Source of the DNA: Paraglaciecola arctica
GTDB lineage: Bacteria; Pseudomonadota; Gammaproteobacteria; Enterobacterales; Alteromonadaceae
Reading direction: 5' to 3'
Length of the DNA: 64,000 bases
NCBI RefSeq assembly: GCF_018861065.1
Contig: NZ_JAHKQO010000045.1
Location: forward strand, 248,001-312,000
The translations under genes and the position numbers were made by a program. Shown here piece by piece: positions 56,098 through 64,000 of this stretch. Under the pieces are notes generated by a model, which worked only from the letters and a program-made list of their open reading frames with translations, did not search any database and had not been told where the DNA came from. Position 1 is the first letter of the stretch. Each line of letters begins with the position of its first letter.

Positions 56098-57339
56098 ATG
56101 AGAAATATATTTAGCCCATTAAATAACGCATTCATTCTATTGTTTTCACTCCTTAGTTATTCTCCAGTTAATCTAGCGGAAAAGGGGAACTTAAAGTTAT
56201 TACCTGATAAAAATTCTATAAACTTTGGATACTTAGGTGCTTTTAGGTTTCCAATAAAAACCCAGGGACATTCAAGAATGTCATACATTAATGGCAGCTT
56301 TGCAATATCGCCGAAAGGCAATACATTATTCACTGTAGGTCATGAACATCATCAAGCCATTGCGGAGTTTTCAATTCCCGACCTTAAAATAACTGAAAAC
56401 ACAAAAAGCCTAAATTTAGCAACTAACATTCAAAAATTCACTTCAATTCTATTGAACAAAACACGCATAAATAACTCCCAAAAGCTTAATAGAATAACGG
56501 GCTTAGAAGTTATTGAAGGGGAGTTATTTGTCAATGCGGTCGAGCACTATGACGCTCCCGGCGATAATTATCTAACAACATTTATTGTAAGAGATGCATA
56601 CAACCTCAGTAAAGCACAAGTAGATGGTTTTTTTTCTTTAGGGGGAAAGGCGCACTCATCTGGCTGGATAAGCAAATTACCAGACAAATGGCAAGATGTA
56701 TTTAAGGCGAGTTACTTACACGGTTATGCAGCGAACTACTCTATTAATTCTCGCTTCAGCATGGGTCCCACTGCGTTTTCATCTTATATTGACAATTTCG
56801 CTGGAATTGATGTCAAGGACGGACTTATACCGACAAGACCATTGATGGATTTTTCAATTAAACGCCCAATTGTTGAAGACCTGTATAACAAATCTAAAAA
56901 AAATAAAATGTGGACCGAGGTATCAAATGCTTACTATGGTTTTATTTTACCTAATAGTAATGAATATTTAGTGCTAGGTAACTCAGGCGGTCACGATAGT
57001 GGTATTGGCTATAAGGCGACTCAAACTAATGGCAATGTGTGTGGTGGACCCTGTGTATTCGATCCAAAAGATTATTACAATTTTTATTGGATATTTAACG
57101 TTAATGATTTTGTTTCTGTTCAAAATGGGAAAAAGAAAACCTATGAATTGTTACCAATTTCTTATGGCAAATTACAACTACCTTTTGCTCCGAAAAATAA
57201 CACAAAAAATATTGTCGGAGCAGACTTTGATGAAAAATCCCAGAGGCTATACATAATGCTAGAAAATGTTGACAGCTCTCAAAGTCGATTTGAAATTGCT
57301 CCAGTCATGCTTGTTTATAGCCTACAAGCAGCGGGTTAA
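56098..57339 (+). CDS. Secreted protein of unknown function in the exopolysaccharide operon
   Basis: The 413-residue product has an N-terminal signal segment (RNIFSPLNNAFILLFSLLSYSPVNLA). The rest reads like a beta-propeller or other repetitive beta fold with alternating G-x-hydrophobic patterns (ISPKGNTLFTVGHEHHQAIAEFSIP, TGLEVIEGELFVNAVEHYD). One cysteine pair (GNVCGGPCVFDPKDYY) near residue 320 may form a disulfide. I do not recognise the family. Its place between the polymerase and a GT-C-like membrane protein suggests work on the exported polymer, with no catalytic motif to support a precise role. Confidence 0.65.
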   Translation: MRNIFSPLNNAFILLFSLLSYSPVNLAEKGNLKLLPDKNSINFGYLGAFRFPIKTQGHSRMSYINGSFAISPKGNTLFTVGHEHHQAIAEFSIPDLKITENTKSLNLATNIQKFTSILLNKTRINNSQKLNRITGLEVIEGELFVNAVEHYDAPGDNYLTTFIVRDAYNLSKAQVDGFFSLGGKAHSSGWISKLPDKWQDVFKASYLHGYAANYSINSRFSMGPTAFSSYIDNFAGIDVKDGLIPTRPLMDFSIKRPIVEDLYNKSKKNKMWTEVSNAYYGFILPNSNEYLVLGNSGGHDSGIGYKATQTNGNVCGGPCVFDPKDYYNFYWIFNVNDFVSVQNGKKKTYELLPISYGKLQLPFAPKNNTKNIVGADFDEKSQRLYIMLENVDSSQSRFEIAPVMLVYSLQAAG

Positions 57340-57426
57340 TAGTCCGCATTTTAACTTTTTTTATCCCATTGATGAATAACGATTTCACGGATAATAGTCT
57401 TTGACGTATCATAAAATTAACGGACA

Positions 57427-59031
57427 ATGAACTTGAGAAATTTAGTGACCCAACTTAACGTACAAGAAAAGTATATTTTTTTAGCGGTGTCTTTGTGCAC
57501 TTTTACAATTTGGGCTGCTTTTTTCCATCAATATCCAATTATGGAAATGGGAGGCGATTTTTGGGAGCATGCGGGTGCTCTGAACTCATGGATGGAAGAC
57601 ATTATGAATCCAATGTCGCCTCATGTAGCATCGTATGAAAGTTCTGCGCGTTACATGCCCTTCTATTTTGTCATCGCTTTGATTGGAAGTGTCTTAGATT
57701 TAACTTCAATTCAGGCAATGGGATTAGCTGCTTCAATAAGCGTAATACTGTTAGTTATAGGAATTGCATATTTTTCTAAATCATACTTTAAGGACAATAG
57801 AGCCCCTATTTACACTCTTATCATTCTTTTATGTGGTTGGGGATTGACTTGGAACTGGTCAAATGCATACCAACTCAGAAACTTAGTTTCGATAGCTAGT
57901 TACCCTTCTTTTTTCGTTTTTTCATTTTCGTTTTTTGTTTATGGTTTTATTGTTAAAAATATCAAATTAATTGGTGATAAAAAAACAACAGTAATGCTAA
58001 CAATTGCAATATCAATTGCTATAGCTTTTTCTAGCCACCCCCTTACAGGCATATTTACGGTGTTTTTCGCTGGCTTATTAGGTATTTTTTATGGTGAATC
58101 ATCGATCAAAAATCGCCTTTACATACTTATTGCAATATTAGTTGGAAGCTTTTTAGTTGAGTTGTGGCCCTATTTTTCAACTTGGGCATTAATTCTCGGG
58201 CAAACGCCCGATCAATCGGCCTCATGGATATCTTCAAGTAGTATAGAAATTTCAAACGCAAACCAAACTGTAAGGTGGAAAAAATTAATCTGGGGTCATC
58301 CTTTTTATTCACCCATTCAAGTTTTGTTAACGCTATTACCCGTTGTCTTGGGAGTATTTTTATGTCTACTTTTCAGACCTAGAAAAATCAACATTGAACT
58401 TTTACTCGCTTTTTCATTGATGGCATTTGTATATACGTTCAACTTATTTTTCAAAATTCCTCTTGGTCACAGAGCGTTGTTGCTAGGAATGTTTCCTCTA
58501 CATTTGCTTTTAGTTTCGTGGCTGTTACAAATTTCTGCAGGTAAAAACAAAAAAACTTACGTTAGAAAGTTAGTTTCAATTTACCTTAGTACGATATTAG
58601 TATTTAATATTTTCCTTGTAGTACTTGAACTAAAAGGTACAAAATTACTTCCTACGATGGAAGCTAAAGACTATCCGTTCAATCGTTTAAATTCTATTCC
58701 AGAAAAACTAAAACCCTTCACAAACTTAATGGATGATACTTCTATTGTAATGGTGAAGGAATTGCAAGGATGGGCGTTACCTTCTGTTAAGGGTAAAGTA
58801 GTTAGTGGAATGCATACTAACCCATTTATTCATGACCGAATTGAACGTAGAAAAAATGTAAAAATATTTTTCAATAAACAAACGTCCTTTGAAGATAAAA
58901 TGAAGATAATTCAGAAATATGATGTAACCCATATTCTGCTTCGATCCGACAACGAAGATTCTACTATTCGAAAATTCAATGGTGTATATTCAGAGTTTGG
59001 AGACCTAACCCTTATAACTCTCAAAAATTAA
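57427..59031 (+). CDS. GT-C-like multi-span membrane protein
   Basis: The 534-residue protein has about ten membrane segments. Its first periplasmic loop carries MEMGGDFWEHAGALNSWMEDIM, an acid-rich stretch like the metal-site loop of GT-C glycosyltransferases that use lipid-phosphate sugars. The C-terminal periplasmic part is polar, with a VKELQGWALPSVKGKVVSG block. It may add a side sugar after the flippase step. The family is not recognised with certainty. Confidence 0.65.
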   Translation: MNLRNLVTQLNVQEKYIFLAVSLCTFTIWAAFFHQYPIMEMGGDFWEHAGALNSWMEDIMNPMSPHVASYESSARYMPFYFVIALIGSVLDLTSIQAMGLAASISVILLVIGIAYFSKSYFKDNRAPIYTLIILLCGWGLTWNWSNAYQLRNLVSIASYPSFFVFSFSFFVYGFIVKNIKLIGDKKTTVMLTIAISIAIAFSSHPLTGIFTVFFAGLLGIFYGESSIKNRLYILIAILVGSFLVELWPYFSTWALILGQTPDQSASWISSSSIEISNANQTVRWKKLIWGHPFYSPIQVLLTLLPVVLGVFLCLLFRPRKINIELLLAFSLMAFVYTFNLFFKIPLGHRALLLGMFPLHLLLVSWLLQISAGKNKKTYVRKLVSIYLSTILVFNIFLVVLELKGTKLLPTMEAKDYPFNRLNSIPEKLKPFTNLMDDTSIVMVKELQGWALPSVKGKVVSGMHTNPFIHDRIERRKNVKIFFNKQTSFEDKMKIIQKYDVTHILLRSDNEDSTIRKFNGVYSEFGDLTLITLKN

Positions 59032-59048
59032 CTCAGTGATCCCCTAAG

Positions 59049-60104
59049 TTGAAATTATTAAAACAGTTTAAATTGCCTTGGTTCATTCAATCTAGAATTG
59101 ATAGAGGAAAGAATCAATATGCATACTATAAGAACACTTTTTTATACAATTTTAGAAATCCAGCTCATAGCTCTAAAATAAAGCCAAAAATTACTTTTCA
59201 GTGTGGTTTTCATGGAACAACTGGAGCGGTTGAGTCAATTGCTAATATTGCCAATCTACTTTCAGAAAGGTATGTCGTTGAATTTGTAAGCTACCCATCA
59301 AGTAACTTTAATCACAAATTACATCATACTGTTAAAATCGTACACAAATTCGGCCTTGATTCTCAAATGTACTTTTGTGACCTCTCGTGTGATGAAGCAA
59401 TTTTAAAAAATCTAAGAGATGAAAATAAAAAGATATTAATAAGCGTGCATGGAATGTTGCACAGTCAATTTGGGCTTTCAGCAAAGCAAAAAATGGAAGC
59501 GATTCAATATGCAGATATTGTTCAGTTTGTTAGCCCAATACAACAGGAAGAATACCAACTTGATCCTGACAAAGTCATTATCATTCCCAATATGGTAAAT
59601 TCAAATAAGAAAGATAAATTTACTAATAACGTTGGTGTAGTAGGAAACCTTAATTTAGTGAATAAAAACGTAAATGCTTCTGTGGATATAGCGTTAGCTT
59701 CAAAAATGGACGAGATACATTTATGGAGTATTGAAACAGATAAATGGAATAACTCAAAAGTAATATGTCACAGCTGGGAAAATGATAAATACAAGATTTA
59801 TAGTACTTTCGACGTTTTAGTATTTATGAGCCAAGAAGAAGCACTCAGCATGGTTGTACTTGAAGCGATGAGTATGGGAATCCCTTGTTTATTGTCTAAC
59901 ATTCCAGCATTTGAACAATTTTCTAATTGCCCTGGTGTACATTTAGTCAACCCAAATGAAGTTTCAGAGGCAAGCCTTATTTTAAATAAACTTCTTGATA
60001 GTAAATCAGCTCTTCGACAAAATATTCTTTACTATTGGGAAACCCTATATTCAAAAAATGCAGTTAAAAAACAATGGTTAGAGTCGATTTCTAATTTAAT
60101 TTGA
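59049..60104 (+). CDS. Family 4-like glycosyltransferase (TTG start)
   Basis: The 351-residue protein begins at a TTG with no clear ribosome site, 17 bases after the previous stop. The C-terminal half has the GT4 block FDVLVFMSQEEALSMVVLEAMSMGIPC with the E-x7-E motif. The N-terminal half contains GFHGTTGAVESIANIANLLSERY, a substrate side similar to other GT4 enzymes, and ISVHGMLHSQFGLSAKQK. It adds another sugar in the same pathway. The base composition is strongly AT-rich. Confidence 0.85.
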   Translation: MKLLKQFKLPWFIQSRIDRGKNQYAYYKNTFLYNFRNPAHSSKIKPKITFQCGFHGTTGAVESIANIANLLSERYVVEFVSYPSSNFNHKLHHTVKIVHKFGLDSQMYFCDLSCDEAILKNLRDENKKILISVHGMLHSQFGLSAKQKMEAIQYADIVQFVSPIQQEEYQLDPDKVIIIPNMVNSNKKDKFTNNVGVVGNLNLVNKNVNASVDIALASKMDEIHLWSIETDKWNNSKVICHSWENDKYKIYSTFDVLVFMSQEEALSMVVLEAMSMGIPCLLSNIPAFEQFSNCPGVHLVNPNEVSEASLILNKLLDSKSALRQNILYYWETLYSKNAVKKQWLESISNLI

Positions 60105-60120
60105 ATAAGGACATATAATA

Positions 60121-61983
60121 GTGGCAAACAAAACGGTATTTAGGAAAGATATCAATGGTCTCCGTGCCTTAGCTGTTCTTTCTATACTTATATTCCACAT
60201 CGATCATAAACTATCTGGAGGATTCATTGGTGTAGACATTTTCTTTGTGATTTCTGGTTTTTTAATCACGGGCTCAATATGGAATCACTGCCAAAATAAT
60301 AACTTTTCTTTTTACGAATTCTATTTAAAACGCATCCGAAGACTATTTCCTGCCTTATTTGTCATGTTGCTTGCTTGCTTAGTCTGTCTTTTAGTATTTG
60401 GACTGGCCTCTGAAGTCAAGATATTTGGAAAAGCGGCACTTTCATCTTTGTTTTATTTATCCAATATGTTTTTTTATTATGAAGTAGATTACTTTGCTGC
60501 AGACGCTCAGTTAAACCCACTTTTACATACTTGGAGCCTCTCAGTTGAAGAGCAGTTTTATTTAATTTTCCCGATTACGCTGGTAATTTTTTATCGATAC
60601 AGAAATTATGCACTGCTATTTCTATTATCGTTATTGGCAGTTTCATTTTTACTAAGTGAATTTCTTTTATCTTTAGATGCTTCTGCAGCTTTTTATTTAG
60701 CGCCATCAAGATTCTGGCAATTTATTGTTGGAGGGTTACTCGCGATATATGGAACCAATATAAAACTATCCCATCGAGCAAGTGAATTAATTAGTTTGAC
60801 CGGATTATTTGCCCTATTAACAACAATTATACTTTACCATGAAGAACTCCCTTTCCCTGGTATTCTAGCTATTCCTCCAACGTTGGGAACAGCCCTGATT
60901 ATTCTTAGCTGTAATGGAAAAACAATAGTCGATAAAATATTGAATCAACCAATCGCACAGTTTTTCGGCAATATATCCTATTCACTCTACCTTTGGCACT
61001 GGCCGGTAATAGTTTTTTATAAGTTATTAATCAATCCAGACTTAGAAAAAGCAGACAAACTTATCCTATTTTTTGTCTCTCTTTTTCTTGGATATCTTAG
61101 TTGGCGATATACCGAACAGCCTTTTAAATCAATTTCAGTAAAAAAGGGAAACAATTCTATCTTAAAAAAAAGTGGTTTATTAACGCTACCACTGATTGTA
61201 GTTTTATCAGTCGCAATATGGAATCCAGATTACTTGGTAAAGAATAAAAGTAACTATGAGGCATTTATTGATTACCCGATGAAAGCAAGAATAGGTAAAT
61301 GCTTTCTTACGTCCCAATCACATAATCCCAATCTAAACTTCCTAGACGAATGTATACGCGTTAGCCGAGGAAAAAATGTACTTCTTCTAGGCGATAGTCA
61401 TGCTGCACAATATTACTCTTCATTTGTACAATACTTTGATGATAGCAATATTTCACAATTGAATGCTTCCGGTTGCCGTCCAATAATTAGTTATTTAGGA
61501 AAAGGGTATTGTACGGATTTAATGAAGCGTGCCTTTGAAGAATATTTACACATGTATAATTTTGATCTTGTCGTTTTATCTGGTAGATGGAATGCTTTTG
61601 ATTTAAGCGGATTAATCCAAACTATTAAGTACCTTCAACTATTGAATATTGAAGTTATTTTAATAGGCCCGGTTGTAGAATATATGCAACCACTACCCAA
61701 CTTACTATCAAGATTCGAAAACGATAGAAATTTCGCTAGCCGAGCAAGTATTTATGAAAATCGTTCTGAACTAAACTCTAAATTAAAAGAAGTGGCGACT
61801 TTATACGAGGTAAAGTACGCCTCTCCAATCGACGTCATGTGCCCAAAACAAACTAAAGAGAGTTGCATAACAACATTAGAAAACGGTGATCCAATACAAT
61901 TTGATAAAGGACATCTTACTCATAATGGTGCGTTATTTATTATCAGAAATATTTTCAGCCTTGATTGGCAGTTAAAAACGTAA
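60121..61983 (+). CDS. OafA-type acyltransferase with SGNH domain
   Basis: The 620-residue protein has an N-terminal acyltransferase-3 membrane domain of about ten spans (about 1-360), opening with RKDINGLRALAVLSILIFHID and FIGVDIFFVISGFLITG, plus the RIRRLFPALFVM motif. A C-terminal SGNH-like periplasmic domain follows, with the block LLLGDSHAAQYYSSF and the late DKGHLTHNGA (Asp-x-x-His). Such proteins O-acetylate or O-acylate surface sugars. The start is GTG at 60121. It closes the exopolysaccharide operon, so the polymer is probably acylated. Confidence 0.93.
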   Translation: MANKTVFRKDINGLRALAVLSILIFHIDHKLSGGFIGVDIFFVISGFLITGSIWNHCQNNNFSFYEFYLKRIRRLFPALFVMLLACLVCLLVFGLASEVKIFGKAALSSLFYLSNMFFYYEVDYFAADAQLNPLLHTWSLSVEEQFYLIFPITLVIFYRYRNYALLFLLSLLAVSFLLSEFLLSLDASAAFYLAPSRFWQFIVGGLLAIYGTNIKLSHRASELISLTGLFALLTTIILYHEELPFPGILAIPPTLGTALIILSCNGKTIVDKILNQPIAQFFGNISYSLYLWHWPVIVFYKLLINPDLEKADKLILFFVSLFLGYLSWRYTEQPFKSISVKKGNNSILKKSGLLTLPLIVVLSVAIWNPDYLVKNKSNYEAFIDYPMKARIGKCFLTSQSHNPNLNFLDECIRVSRGKNVLLLGDSHAAQYYSSFVQYFDDSNISQLNASGCRPIISYLGKGYCTDLMKRAFEEYLHMYNFDLVVLSGRWNAFDLSGLIQTIKYLQLLNIEVILIGPVVEYMQPLPNLLSRFENDRNFASRASIYENRSELNSKLKEVATLYEVKYASPIDVMCPKQTKESCITTLENGDPIQFDKGHLTHNGALFIIRNIFSLDWQLKT

Positions 61984-62098
61984 AAAATACCATAACTAGT
62001 TTTATCAAAGTTCGTAGCCAAACCAATTCACATCTGTGGTGGCTAATTGAACAATATTATATTAATGTAGGTTTATTCTAACTCGTAGAATATCATGT

Positions 62099-62395
62099 AT
62101 GGAAACAAATCATATTACTCAAATTGTACTTAATGCACTTAGCTTGACTAACGAATCACGCCCTAGTACTCATCAAATCCCTTTGACAGATACAACGGTT
62201 TTATTTGGTCAAAATGGGCACCTAGATTCAATGGCATTGGTTGCATTATTGATGGACATTGAAGATGCACTGCAAGAACAATCAATCGATGTGTCATTAA
62301 GCGACGAAAAAGCCATGTCGATGTCGCGCTCCCCCTTTAAAGACATTCCGAGCATCAGCCAATACATTCACGACGTCATTGCAGCTCAAGCCTAA
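62099..62395 (+). CDS. Acyl carrier protein-like
   Basis: The 98-residue acidic protein has the carrier-protein shape and the 4'-phosphopantetheine serine in GHLDSMALVALL (about residues 41-52). The next block (MDIEDALQEQSIDVSL) is the usual second helix. It would hold an acyl group made or moved by the following reductase and ligase genes. Its stop TAA is followed at once by the reductase's ATG (TAATG), so the three are translationally coupled. Confidence 0.88.
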   Translation: METNHITQIVLNALSLTNESRPSTHQIPLTDTTVLFGQNGHLDSMALVALLMDIEDALQEQSIDVSLSDEKAMSMSRSPFKDIPSISQYIHDVIAAQA

Positions 62396-63096
62396 TGAAA
62401 GCTCGAAAAATCATGGTCACTGGCGCAAGCCAAGGCATAGGTAAAGCCCTAGTTGAGCATTTTTTGGCGTTGGGAGACACGGTAATTGGCGTGTCTCGTT
62501 CCAAGTCAGACATAGCGGCAGAGAATTACCACCACTACTCAGCTGACGTGGCGCTAGAGGCAGACGCCAAACGAGTATTTGCCAATGTCAAAAAGCAAGT
62601 AGGCGCGTTGGATGTATTAATCAATAATGCCGGCATTGCCAGAATGAATGCCTTTGCTCTTACCCCTGTAGATAACGTTCAAGAAATTATGAACACTAAC
62701 TTTATGGGCACTTTTATCTTTTGCCAAAAAGCGATTAACTTACTTAGAAAATCCCCTAACGCCCGTATTATCAACTTAAGTACAGTAGCGGTACCTTTAA
62801 ATCTAGCTGGCGAAGCCGCTTATGCCGCATCAAAATCGGCAGTGGAAACGCTTACTCGCATTATGGCGAAAGAACTAGGTAGCTTTGGTATTACCTGCAA
62901 TGCTATTGGCCCCTCGCCTATTGCCACGCAACTTATCAGCGGAGTAGGCGAAGAAAAGATCAATAAACTCATCCAGCAACAAGCCATTAAAAAAATGGCT
63001 AAAGTCGAAGATGTCACCAATCTTGTGGACTTTTATCTGAACCCCAACAGCCATATGGTGTCTGGTCAAGTTATCTACCTTGGGGGGATATCATGA
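62395..63096 (+). CDS. Short-chain dehydrogenase/reductase (FabG-like)
   Basis: The 233-residue protein has the NAD(P) motif VTGASQGIGKALVEHF, the NNAGIARMN stretch and the catalytic YAASKSAVE (Tyr-x3-Lys) near residue 142. It shares the fold of 3-oxoacyl-ACP reductases and would reduce an ACP-bound keto group. It follows the carrier protein with an overlap of one base and overlaps the ligase start (ATGA), so the three form one unit. A simple sugar reductase is the alternative role. Confidence 0.92.
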   Translation: MKARKIMVTGASQGIGKALVEHFLALGDTVIGVSRSKSDIAAENYHHYSADVALEADAKRVFANVKKQVGALDVLINNAGIARMNAFALTPVDNVQEIMNTNFMGTFIFCQKAINLLRKSPNARIINLSTVAVPLNLAGEAAYAASKSAVETLTRIMAKELGSFGITCNAIGPSPIATQLISGVGEEKINKLIQQQAIKKMAKVEDVTNLVDFYLNPNSHMVSGQVIYLGGIS

Positions 63097-64000
63097 GAAT
63101 TGATTTTTTAAAAGCTAAGATGCGTGAAGCAGGCGCGGCAGATGCAGTGGCGATTGGCGAAAATTGCATTAGTTATCAGGTATTAAGTGAGCGATTGGAT
63201 TATTGGCAAGCCTATTTACAAAACTCAGCAATACCGGCAGGCGCGGTGGTGTCTATTAAAGGCGATTATTCTGCGGACGCTATTGCCTTGTTTCTGGCTT
63301 TGGCTGACTACAAGGCCATTATCATTCCCCTTTCAAATGATTCAGCTACACAGTTTGATGAATTCAGTGAAATTGGCCAAGTCGAATACGAATTTGTTGC
63401 TGTAGACAATGAATACCAACTAAATGCCACTCAAACGAAAGCTGACCATGTTATTTACCAACAAATTCGGCAAAAAGGCACACCAGGTTTAGTGCTTTTT
63501 TCTTCGGGTTCAACCGGTAAAAGCAAAGCTATAGTCCATGATTTAGAAGCGCTATTAGCCAAATTCACAGTGCCACGCAACACCATGCGCACAGTGTTAT
63601 TTTTACAGTTTGACCATATTGGCGGCATCAATACTTTGTTGTATACCCTAGCAAATCAGGGCATGGCTATCATTCCTGAAAACCGCCGGCCCATTACTGT
63701 TTGCAAAGCAATAGAAACCCATAAAGGTGAAGTTCTACCTACTTCTCCCACATTTCTTAACTTATTATTGCTATCTGGCGCTGCACATGAATCTGACTTG
63801 AGTACTTTAAAGTTAGTAACTTACGGCACCGAACCTATGCCTGCCAGTACACTCGAGGCGATGAACAAACACTTCCCTCAAATTCGTATGTTACAAACTT
63901 ATGGCCTGTCAGAAGTCGGCATATTACGCTCTAAGTCACGTGACTCAGACTCTCTGTGGGTTAAGGTAGGTGGTGAGGACTACCAGACAAAAATAGTCGA
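63093..64000 (+). CDS. AMP-forming acyl/aryl ligase (N-terminal part, cut by window)
   Basis: From ATG 63093 the frame is open to the window edge, about 302 residues. The adenylate-forming signature is FSSGSTGKSKAIVHD near residue 137, and the LITYGTEPMP-type block and a later TYGLSEVG match the A5 motif region. It activates a carboxylic acid with ATP for loading onto CoA or the nearby carrier protein. The C-terminal subdomain and the catalytic lysine lie beyond the edge. It overlaps the SDR gene by four bases. Confidence 0.88.
   Translation, partial: MRIDFLKAKMREAGAADAVAIGENCISYQVLSERLDYWQAYLQNSAIPAGAVVSIKGDYSADAIALFLALADYKAIIIPLSNDSATQFDEFSEIGQVEYEFVAVDNEYQLNATQTKADHVIYQQIRQKGTPGLVLFSSGSTGKSKAIVHDLEALLAKFTVPRNTMRTVLFLQFDHIGGINTLLYTLANQGMAIIPENRRPITVCKAIETHKGEVLPTSPTFLNLLLLSGAAHESDLSTLKLVTYGTEPMPASTLEAMNKHFPQIRMLQTYGLSEVGILRSKSRDSDSLWVKVGGEDYQTKIV

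Noticed and set aside
55911-56135. A 74-residue minus-strand frame in the gap after the polymerase gene
   Set aside because: No ribosome site and no homology recognised; the gap is read as non-coding.

Overview
The window looks like chromosomal DNA of a marine gammaproteobacterium of the order Alteromonadales, close to Paraglaciecola, Glaciecola or Alteromonas. The evidence is the tgt-yajC-secD-secF order, the yjfI-J-K-L-M-C stress cluster, a long-form isocitrate lyase with malate synthase G, and a PEP-CTERM/exosortase-type exopolysaccharide locus with a sulfotransferase. The base composition is AT-rich and there is no sign of phage, CRISPR or intact insertion sequences. No tRNA or rRNA gene was seen. 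The taxonomic placement is inference from gene content.

Layout. Positions 1-9500 hold housekeeping genes on the minus strand: a partial M16 peptidase lipoprotein, secF, secD, yajC and tgt, then queA. Between tgt and queA lie a membrane protein of unknown function and a secreted protein with a worn PEP-CTERM-like tail. Positions 9644-16663 carry a DUF6471-type protein and the plus-strand yjf cluster (DUF2170, PspA-like, K+ channel, DUF2491, DUF350, DUF1190, ATP-grasp ligase), followed by a rhomboid protease and a VC0807-type membrane protein. Positions 16815-24483 carry an alkaline phosphatase, CheV, and the glyoxylate shunt (aceA, a LysR regulator, glcB).

Positions 24774-28783 hold a minus-strand HPr-rel-A cassette: nucleotidyltransferase, HprK-related kinase A, PqqD-like protein, a Tat-signal secreted protein and a secreted trypsin-like protease. 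From 28884 a plus-strand group follows: UDP-sugar epimerase, YdcF-like protein, patatin-like lipase, exosortase-associated acyltransferase, ThiF-like E1 enzyme and a nitroreductase-like protein. Two near-identical PEP-CTERM proteins and the TPR lipoprotein PrsT are on the minus strand at 34752-39554. A long plus-strand operon (39797-61983) then encodes exopolysaccharide assembly: acetyltransferase/FemAB-like enzymes, an 864-residue carbohydrate-active-like protein, five glycosyltransferases, a deacetylase, an amidotransferase, a sulfotransferase, a flippase, a polymerase/ligase, a GT-C-like membrane protein and an OafA-type acyltransferase. The window ends in an acyl carrier protein, SDR reductase and AMP-forming ligase module, cut by the edge.

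How it works together (inference): the epimerase and glycosyltransferases build a sulfated, acylated, amidated surface polysaccharide. The flippase and polymerase export and lengthen it. PrsT and the PEP-CTERM proteins belong to the matching sorted-protein system, although the exosortase XrtA and its regulators PrsK/PrsR are not in the window. The least understood parts are the HPr-rel-A cassette and the patatin-acyltransferase-ThiF-nitroreductase group. Both look like small-molecule or peptide modification pathways of unknown product.
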